NCBI GenBank assembly: GCA_959018155.1
Contig: CAUEKH010000005.1
Span: 1-20,242 of the forward strand
Direction of reading: 5' to 3'
Source: an uncultured Hungatella sp.
GTDB lineage: Bacteria; Bacillota; Clostridia; Lachnospirales; Lachnospiraceae
DNA length: 20,242 bases
In this document: positions 15,912 through 20,242 of the stretch, piece by piece
How positions within the stretch are numbered: the stretch's first letter is position 1
How the letters are laid out: every line of letters starts with the position of its first letter
Program-made: the position numbers and the translations under genes
The notes under the pieces: generated by a model
Seen by the model: only the letters and a program-made list of their open reading frames with translations
Told to the model about the DNA's origin: nothing
Databases searched by the model: none

Positions 15912-16802
15912 TCAGTCGTCATAGTTTAAAAATTTCTTTTCAATGAAATGAAGTATCAGTGCCGTTACCGCAATCATTACTAACAGCGCCCAGGACAGTG
16001 CCGAAGCATAGCCCACATTGAAGTATTTAAATGCGTGCTGGTATAAGTAAATGACATACAGCAGTGTGGAGTTCAGCGGGCCGCCCCTGCCGTTGAAGAT
16101 GGTGTAAGGGGCCGCGAACATCTGGAATGCGTTGATGGTCTGCATCAGGATATTGAAGGACATCATAGGCATGATACCCGGAATCGTGATGTGGATAAAT
16201 TTTGCAATTTTTCCCGCTCCGTCGACGCTGGCCGCCTCGTAGAGGGAAGACGGAATCTGTTTCAGCCCGGCTAAAAATACGACCATTGAAGACCCGAACT
16301 GCCATACAGTCAGTAACGAAATGGTAAACAGGGTGTATTTCGGATTTCCCAGCCATGACACTCCGGTAATTCCAACGGCTGCCAAAAGCGCATTGATAAC
16401 GCCGTCCTTTACAAACAGTGCCTTCCAGAGGATGGCTACCGCAATACTGGAACCGAGAATGGATGGAATGTAATAGACAGTTCTGAATACCCCGATCCCC
16501 TTTATCTTCATGTTTAAAATCAGCGCGATACACAGGGCGAATATAATCTTGGCTGGCACAGCAATAAATACGTATTTAAAGGTAACTTTGACCGCCTGAT
16601 AAAACAGCTCGTCCTGCAACATCTTCTGATAGTTTTCCGCCGCAATGAACGACGGCTCGTTAAGAAGATTGTAGTTGGTAAATGACATGATAAAACTGTG
16701 GATGATCGGCCAAAGCTGAAAACAGAGGATTCCGATAATCCATGGTGAGATTAGCGCATACCCGATTAAGTTTGCTCTGGCCCGAATCTTTTTTGCACTC
16801 AT
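15912..16802 (-). CDS. Carbohydrate ABC transporter permease, CUT1 family (MalF-type)
   Basis: Partner permease of the MalG-type subunit; about 296 residues from the ATG at 16802 (MSAKKIRARANLIGY). This start is preferred because family members usually begin just before the NLIGYALISPWIIG helix and because AAGGGGG lies about 12 bases upstream. Other starts are an ATG at 16826 and a TTG at 16877, so the N-terminus is uncertain. The EAA loop lies at about 189-208 (EAASVDGAGKIAKFI with TIPGIMP). Six membrane helices are visible. It follows manA after a gap that contains a short hairpin, and overlaps no other gene. Confidence 0.92.
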   Translation of the reverse strand: MSAKKIRARANLIGYALISPWIIGILCFQLWPIIHSFIMSFTNYNLLNEPSFIAAENYQKMLQDELFYQAVKVTFKYVFIAVPAKIIFALCIALILNMKIKGIGVFRTVYYIPSILGSSIAVAILWKALFVKDGVINALLAAVGITGVSWLGNPKYTLFTISLLTVWQFGSSMVVFLAGLKQIPSSLYEAASVDGAGKIAKFIHITIPGIMPMMSFNILMQTINAFQMFAAPYTIFNGRGGPLNSTLLYVIYLYQHAFKYFNVGYASALSWALLVMIAVTALILHFIEKKFLNYDD

Positions 16803-16929
16803 TCTGCCTGACTTCCCCCTTGTCATTATTTTCCGTTTTTCTGTCCGGGAGGCCGCAGCCGTCTCAAGCCGTCTCAAAGCGCCTCACAGAATCCCGGATT
16901 TGTCACTTTCGAATTCCTGTTTCTATCTT

Positions 16930-16949
16930 AAAAGAACCGTCCCGTTCTT
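16930..16949 (-). terminator. Weak hairpin between manA and the permease genes
   Basis: AAGAAC (16932-16937) and GTTCTT (16944-16949), 6-bp stem, 6-base loop, followed on the minus strand by two more T residues. It is too weak for full termination but could lower expression of the permeases relative to manA. Confidence 0.25.
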
Positions 16950-16994
16950 ACAACGTAACAAAACCTCACTTTTTCCTCATTTTCAACAAACATT

Positions 16995-18080
16995 TCATGA
17001 GGTGGACGGGCCGTACATTTCCAGTAAGATCACTGGTGTTTCACTGGTGCTGGCAACCGCAAATTTTCCCGTTTCCGCGGGAACGAAAAACTGATCATTC
17101 TGCTTTAACTGATATTCTTTCGTCTCTGTTTTTAATCTCCCGTTTCCCGAGAGGACGTAGAGACAGCTAAACTTATTTCTGCTCCCCCAGACGTACGGTT
17201 TTGTAATTTCCAGACGGTCAATTCCGAAGCAGCCGGTGTCCCCGTATCCTACCAGACGCCGTCGTTCTGCCAGTCCCGTCTCCAGTACCTTTGGTCTGAT
17301 ACAGTACTGATTTTTTGTCTTCTCCGCCGTGGTGCCGTCATAATAGAAACAGTCGAACATTTTTTCAAATCCCAGTCCCTGATGGCACATGGAATCGTCT
17401 ATCTCATATCCCGATGGGGTCACCTTTTCAACACGGATCGTGTAGTCAGTCGGCTCCTGAATCTCGATGATCATACAGCCCGCGCCAATCGCGTGTGGGA
17501 TCCCGCCTTTTACGAGATACACCTCCCCCGGCTTTACCTCAATTCGATTTAACAGTGACAACATACCATCGTAATCCTGCCGGTCAAAACACTCTTTCCA
17601 CTTTTCCTTTGTGATCCCCTCTTTAAATCCGAGATAGATGCAGGGCAGAGCTTCGCTGTCTCTTCTCACATTTAGAATATACCAGCACTCTGTCTTTCCA
17701 AACCGGCTGTTAAACAGCGTTTCCGCCATTTTCTTATCGGGATGGACCTGCACGGTCAGCCGCTCCATGCTGTCGATAATTTTAATTAAAACTCCGGGAG
17801 TATTTCCCCATTTTTCCAGGTGGGCTTCCCCCAACATTTCTTTCGGATTTGCTTCAATCAATTTTTTCAGCGTGGTTCCTGAACCATCGTCCACTCTGCA
17901 GATACCTTCCACCATCTCCTCCCGCCCGGCGTTCAATGCCCTCGTCACGGAATACATCCACTCCTCCGGGAAATGGCTGTCCATGGGTTCTTTTTTCCCA
18001 TGGATGCGGTCTATTTCCCTGCCTCCGAGATACGTTCTCCAGACCCGCTCACCTAACAGCTTTATCGGCTCATACCCCAT
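16995..18080 (-). CDS. manA: Mannose-6-phosphate isomerase, class I
   Basis: Zinc enzyme that interconverts mannose-6-phosphate and fructose-6-phosphate in the cytoplasm. The ATG at 18080 (MGYEPIKLLGERVW) is chosen since GGAGG is 9 bases upstream; the ATG at 18089 directly abuts that site. The product is 361 residues. Metal-site residues of the class are visible: Q111 and H113 (TVQVHPDK), E131 (GKTECWYIL) and H196 (GGIPHAIGAG). The cupin-like C-terminal half follows. It is the first gene of the mannoside locus, and its activity fits the GH38 enzyme downstream. No mannose kinase is present in the window, so the phosphorylating step is supplied from elsewhere. Confidence 0.92.
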   Translation of the reverse strand: MGYEPIKLLGERVWRTYLGGREIDRIHGKKEPMDSHFPEEWMYSVTRALNAGREEMVEGICRVDDGSGTTLKKLIEANPKEMLGEAHLEKWGNTPGVLIKIIDSMERLTVQVHPDKKMAETLFNSRFGKTECWYILNVRRDSEALPCIYLGFKEGITKEKWKECFDRQDYDGMLSLLNRIEVKPGEVYLVKGGIPHAIGAGCMIIEIQEPTDYTIRVEKVTPSGYEIDDSMCHQGLGFEKMFDCFYYDGTTAEKTKNQYCIRPKVLETGLAERRRLVGYGDTGCFGIDRLEITKPYVWGSRNKFSCLYVLSGNGRLKTETKEYQLKQNDQFFVPAETGKFAVASTSETPVILLEMYGPSTS

Positions 18081-18128
18081 CAGATTCATCCTCCTTCTGT
18101 CAGTTATCGGATTAATTTTTCTGTAATT

Positions 18129-18169
18129 ATCTATAGATACAGGATAAGATTTTTACAGAGAAAAACCAA
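18129..18169 (-). promoter_or_regulatory. Candidate promoter of the mannoside operon with overlapping palindrome
   Basis: Minus strand: -35 TTGGTT (18164-18169), 17-base spacer, -10 TATCCT (18141-18146), start near 18134. The boxes match 3 and 4 of 6 consensus bases, as expected for a promoter needing an activator. A 10-bp palindrome ATCTATAGAT (18129-18138) lies at the predicted start. Confidence 0.4.
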
Positions 18170-18223
18170 CTGGGCAAAGCAACAAAAAATCCTCTTTTTC
18201 TTTGAAGATATAATTATTTTTCA

Positions 18224-18252
18224 TTGACACTGGTAATTCTGAGAGTTATACT
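18224..18252 (+). promoter_or_regulatory. Strong sigma-A promoter for the repeat-protein gene
   Basis: Perfect -35 TTGACA (18224-18229), 17-base spacer, -10 TATACT (18247-18252). Transcription should start near 18259 and give a leader of about 270 bases before the coding sequence at 18527. The two hexamers and spacing are identical to those of the trpE promoter downstream. Confidence 0.75.
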
Positions 18253-18259
18253 ATTACCA

Positions 18260-18464
18260 TATTCTTTCAACATAAATTTTCTATTTTCTTTTTTCTTAAT
18301 TTCTGTGTTCCTGTTATCATTCCATTTCAATTCCCATAGACAACGAATCTAAACGCTATACTGATACGAACATCTGACTGTTTGTGTAAGGCAGGTATCC
18401 TACGTTAGATATGGGATTTTTGACTGAAAAAGTCCGTTTTTTCAACCGGAAGTGGGAAGGAAAA
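18260..18464 (+). other. Long untranslated leader of the repeat-protein gene
   Basis: About 200 bases of AT-rich leader with no convincing ORF. It holds one hairpin-capable segment (TGAAAAA and TTTTTCA around 18424-18443) and a TATACT box near 18357-18362 without a suitable -35. No known riboswitch class is recognisable. Confidence 0.4.
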
Positions 18465-18533
18465 ATGGCTGGACAGGAAAGGATAGTAAGAAACTTTGCA
18501 GATACCATACCAAAAGGAGGAAAGAAATGTTAG
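18465..18533 (+). CDS. Possible 22-residue leader peptide overlapping the repeat-protein start
   Basis: ATG at 18465 with GGAAGG four bases upstream; it encodes MAGQERIVRNF followed by ADTIPKGGKKC and stops with TAG at 18531-18533. The stop overlaps the next gene's ATG (18527-18529) by seven bases in another frame, an arrangement compatible with translational coupling. The next gene's own ribosome-binding site lies within this ORF. There is no family assignment and chance is a serious alternative. Confidence 0.3.
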   Translation: MAGQERIVRNFADTIPKGGKKC

Positions 18534-19165
18534 AACAAAAGGATTTTGAAGCAATTCGACTTATCATGAGAGAAGAAGTTCAGGATGAACTTCAAAAGCA
18601 GACAATTGAGCTGAGGGAGGAACTTGGGACTGAATTGAGCGAAAAACTCCGTGTTGAGTTGGGCGCAGAATTAAGTGAAAAGCTTCGCGTCGAATTAGGC
18701 GCGGAATTAAGTGAAAAGCTTCGGACGGAGTTAGGCGCGGAATTAAGCGAAAAGCTTGTGAAATTAGGCGCGGAATTAAGCGAAAAACTCCGCTCGGAGT
18801 TAAGTGCGGAATTAAGCGAAAAGCTTCGTGTCGAGTTAGGCACTGAACTAAGCGAGAAACTTCGTGTCGAGTTAGGCACTGAATTAAGCGAAAAACTTCG
18901 TACAGAATTAGGCGCTGAACTCCGCTCTGATTTCGAGGAGACTTTAAAAGCGGAAATCGGCCACTCTGAAAATCGTATTCTGAGTGAGTTAGACAGGGTA
19001 CAGATCTCTCTGGAAAAGAAAATCAAAAATGTAGAGGACACTACCGCGGAACTTGTACAGTACTATAAGATAACCAAGTTGGAAAATGATAATGGCGCTC
19101 TCCTTCTCCATATGATCGATAATCTGGACCGAAGGGTGAGAGGGCTTGAACATCAGATGGCCTGA
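18527..19165 (+). CDS. Coiled-coil-like protein with eight 12-residue repeats
   Basis: Function not recognised. The ATG at 18527 has AGGAGG 6 bases upstream; a GTG in frame at 18452 lacks this support. The 212-residue protein is soluble and very rich in Glu, Leu and Lys. Residues about 1-31 form a charged helix (MLEQKDFEAIRLIMREEVQD). Then come eight units of the type ELGAELSEKLRV (about 32-126), one of which is 11 residues long. After ELGAELRSDFEETL a second helical region (about 139-212) continues, with IKNVEDTTAELVQYY and the ending RRVRGLEHQMA. Leu falls at every fourth residue in the repeats, which is not the normal heptad pattern. It has its own strong promoter and no evident link to the trp genes. 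Confidence 0.75.
   Translation: MLEQKDFEAIRLIMREEVQDELQKQTIELREELGTELSEKLRVELGAELSEKLRVELGAELSEKLRTELGAELSEKLVKLGAELSEKLRSELSAELSEKLRVELGTELSEKLRVELGTELSEKLRTELGAELRSDFEETLKAEIGHSENRILSELDRVQISLEKKIKNVEDTTAELVQYYKITKLENDNGALLLHMIDNLDRRVRGLEHQMA
18620..18922 (+). repeat. 36-bp tandem repeat inside the coiled-coil gene
   Basis: Eight units of 36 bp (one is 33 bp) plus a partial unit encode ELGAELSEKLRV-type dodecamers. All lengths are multiples of three, so gain or loss of units keeps the frame. Units differ at synonymous sites (for example AAACTCCG versus AAGCTTCG), but neighbouring ones are nearly identical, suggesting ongoing expansion and homogenisation. Confidence 0.9.
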
Positions 19166-19531
19166 TTCTGCCTGCTCTCTCTGATATTCTCTCTCTGATA
19201 TGCCTCTTGAGCAGGCCAAATTCCACGCCGCCCGTTCCGCAGGCAACGAGGCTTCCATTTTGCAGCGGCGCAAACGGCGGGGTGTCTGGCCTTTGTGGCA
19301 GCATCAAATATCCATACAACCAGGTCTATCGGGCTCATCGCTTTGCGGAGATAAAAGACGGGATTTGCACTGAATGTGTGAATCACCGTCTTTTATTGCC
19401 GACATTAACAGCCAACCATAACAGGTGACATTTTCCCATGAATCCCCTTAAATTATCGTATTTTTATCCAATATTAATTACCTCTCCAAAACTTAAGAAA
19501 ATAAAGTTTTCCACTTTTTTTCATTTTTTTA
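19166..19531. other. Intergenic region between the repeat-protein gene and the trp promoter
   Basis: No convincing gene. From the left: a long-range inverted repeat (GCCTGCTC 19170-19177, GAGCAGGC 19209-19216) enclosing two copies of CTCTCTGATAT; a GC-rich part to about 19350 whose short minus-strand frames (70-94 codons) have no clear ribosome-binding site or family; a terminator-like hairpin (19351-19396); and an AT-rich stretch ahead of the trpE promoter. Confidence 0.5.
19351..19396. terminator. Probable bidirectional terminator hairpin
   Basis: Arms ATAAAAGACGG (19351-19361) and CCGTCTTTTAT (19386-19396) are perfect inverted repeats, extended inside by GATT/AATC. The A-rich 5' and T-rich 3' outer ends would act in both directions. 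It lies about 185 bases after the stop of the repeat-protein gene. Confidence 0.55.
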
Positions 19532-19560
19532 TTGACATTTCCCCGATCATCTCATATACT
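19532..19560 (+). promoter_or_regulatory. Sigma-A promoter of the trp operon
   Basis: -35 TTGACA (19532-19537), 17-base spacer, -10 TATACT (19555-19560). The start of transcription is predicted near 19567, just before the T-box leader. Confidence 0.8.
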
Positions 19561-19579
19561 TTACCAAAACAAAGCGACA

Positions 19580-19920
19580 AACCGATGAGCAGGAGTAAGT
19601 AAGATTTTTCCATCATGCGCAGAGAGTTTCCGGCTGGTGTAAGGAAGCGTTGGTGATGAATCCGAATGGACTTGCGAGGGCGGCTTGAAACCGGAGATTC
19701 CGATACGGAACTGTATGTATTTTTCAGAATACGACAGCGCGTATGGACCGGAAGTAGATACCGACGGGTTTCCTATCCGTTACCAAGGGGAGGCATATGT
19801 TAGTATGTTACAGAGCGGGTGAAGTCTATCTTCACCAATCAGGGTGGTACCGCAGAAGTTTAACAGCTCCTGTCCCTCTTTATCCATAGGAATGTGGATA
19901 AGAGGGACGGGGGCTTTTTT
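19580..19920 (+). promoter_or_regulatory. T-box riboswitch, tryptophan type, upstream of trpE
   Basis: Leader RNA that reads the charging of tRNA-Trp and switches between a terminator and an antiterminator. Stem I begins with GAGTAAGTAAG near 19593 and contains the distal GGTGTAAGGAAGC segment. The likely specifier codon is TGG at 19667-19669 in GAATGGAC, matching Trp and the gene downstream. A clear stem III (GGTGAAG 19818-19824, CTTCACC 19830-19836) precedes the T-box sequence AGGGTGGTACCGCAG at 19841-19855, whose TGGT (19845-19848) binds the tRNA 3' end. AGGG (19841-19844) can pair with CCCT (19874-19877) to form the antiterminator. Uncharged tRNA-Trp would favour read-through into trpE. 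Confidence 0.93.
19872..19920 (+). terminator. T-box-controlled terminator
   Basis: Stem GTCCCTCTTTATCCA with TGGATAAGAGGGAC (one bulged T), followed by GGGGGC and six T ending at 19920. It is mutually exclusive with the antiterminator because the CCCT at 19874-19877 takes part in both. Confidence 0.9.
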
Positions 19921-19963
19921 GTTGTCACCCGTGAGAAAGATAAAGAAAGGAGCGTCGTCAGAT

Positions 19964-20242
19964 ATGAAAATCACGCCAGACTGTAAAGAAATCGAAACAC
20001 TTGCATCAGAGTATCCCGTTATTCCGGTCTGCAGGGAAGTATTTGCGGATATCGTCACACCGATTACCCTGCTTCGGAAAATTGCCGGATTGAGCGACCG
20101 TTATTATTTGCTGGAAAGCATAGAGGGTGGCGAGAACTGGGGACGCTATTCATTTCTGGGGTATGATCCGGTGCTTACCGTTACGTGTAAAGACGGGGCC
20201 GTGACTATCAGAAAAGAAGGGGCGGAGACGGAGTCTTCTTCC
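19964..20242 (+). CDS. trpE: Anthranilate synthase component I, N-terminal part (cut by window edge)
   Basis: First enzyme of tryptophan synthesis; with TrpG it converts chorismate and glutamine to anthranilate. Translated by hand: 93 codons from the ATG at 19964, open to the window end. The AAAGGAG site is about 11 bases upstream, slightly far. The N-terminal domain has LLES at residues 49-52 (the tryptophan feedback-binding motif of TrpE) followed by GRYSFLGYDP (about 60-69). The LLES motif and the Trp-type T-box leader favour TrpE over the related PabB. Presumably the first gene of a trp operon running out of the window. Confidence 0.93.
   Translation, partial: MKITPDCKEIETLASEYPVIPVCREVFADIVTPITLLRKIAGLSDRYYLLESIEGGENWGRYSFLGYDPVLTVTCKDGAVTIRKEGAETESSS

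Noticed and set aside
18351..18365. Second promoter from TATACT at about 18357
   Set aside because: The nearest -35-like TAGACA is only 14 bases away, too close for a sigma-A promoter.
18592..19041. 149-codon minus-strand ORF opposite the repeat protein
   Set aside because: A mirror of the 36-bp repeat (Ser/Asn/Phe-rich antisense). No ribosome-binding site, and the plus frame has a strong promoter and AGGAGG.
19153..19386. 77-codon minus-strand ORF in the spacer before trpE
   Set aside because: Overlaps the terminator-like hairpin; no convincing start signal and no family resemblance.
19797..19871. 24-codon ORF with a Trp codon ahead of trpE, as a classical attenuator peptide
   Set aside because: It has GGGGAGG upstream of ATG, but its only Trp codon is the conserved TGG of the T-box motif; the T-box structure explains the region.

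Overview
The window looks like a chromosomal segment of an anaerobic, spore-forming Firmicute, most likely Lachnospiraceae (Clostridium/Enterocloster-like). Evidence: strong AGGAGG ribosome-binding sites, a SpoIIM-type sporulation protein next to xerD (the same neighbourhood as in Bacillus), a Gram-positive YesM/YesN-type two-component system with a CUT1 sugar transporter, and a T-box leader in front of trpE. This is inferred from gene content; no database was searched. Nearly everything from 1 to 18080 is on the minus strand; the right end (18224-20242) is on the plus strand.

Layout. (a) 1-1146: 5' end of an amidohydrolase, then apt. Upstream lies a compact regulatory region with two divergent copies of a ~45-bp promoter element, one carrying a perfect 10-bp dyad over its -10 box. 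(b) 1147-4115: xerD with its own promoter and terminator, spoIIM, and a 373-residue protein of unknown function. (c) 4144-6728: a 16-17-bp tandem repeat overlapping the end of a NUDIX hydrolase gene, then proC and a lactonase-family beta-propeller gene, forming a housekeeping operon. (d) 6892-18169: a mannoside-utilization locus, in transcription order mannose-6-phosphate isomerase, two sugar permeases, cytoplasmic GH38 alpha-mannosidase, lipoprotein solute-binding protein, sensor kinase, AraC-type response regulator. No transporter ATPase and no hexokinase is present, so both must come from elsewhere. (e) 18224-19165: a strong plus-strand promoter and a coiled-coil-like protein built of eight near-identical 12-residue units, preceded by a possible 22-codon ORF overlapping its start. 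(f) 19532-20242: promoter, tryptophan-type T-box leader and the first 93 codons of trpE.

How it works together: the sensor kinase and regulator probably sense an extracellular mannoside and activate the locus. The binding protein and permeases import oligomannosides, the GH38 enzyme releases mannose in the cytoplasm, and ManA feeds mannose-6-phosphate into glycolysis as fructose-6-phosphate. The most unusual parts are the 12-residue repeat protein with leucine at every fourth position, the duplicated promoter/CTTAGYGA region ahead of apt, and several perfect dyads at promoters or terminators. I saw no mobile element, rRNA, tRNA or CRISPR array.
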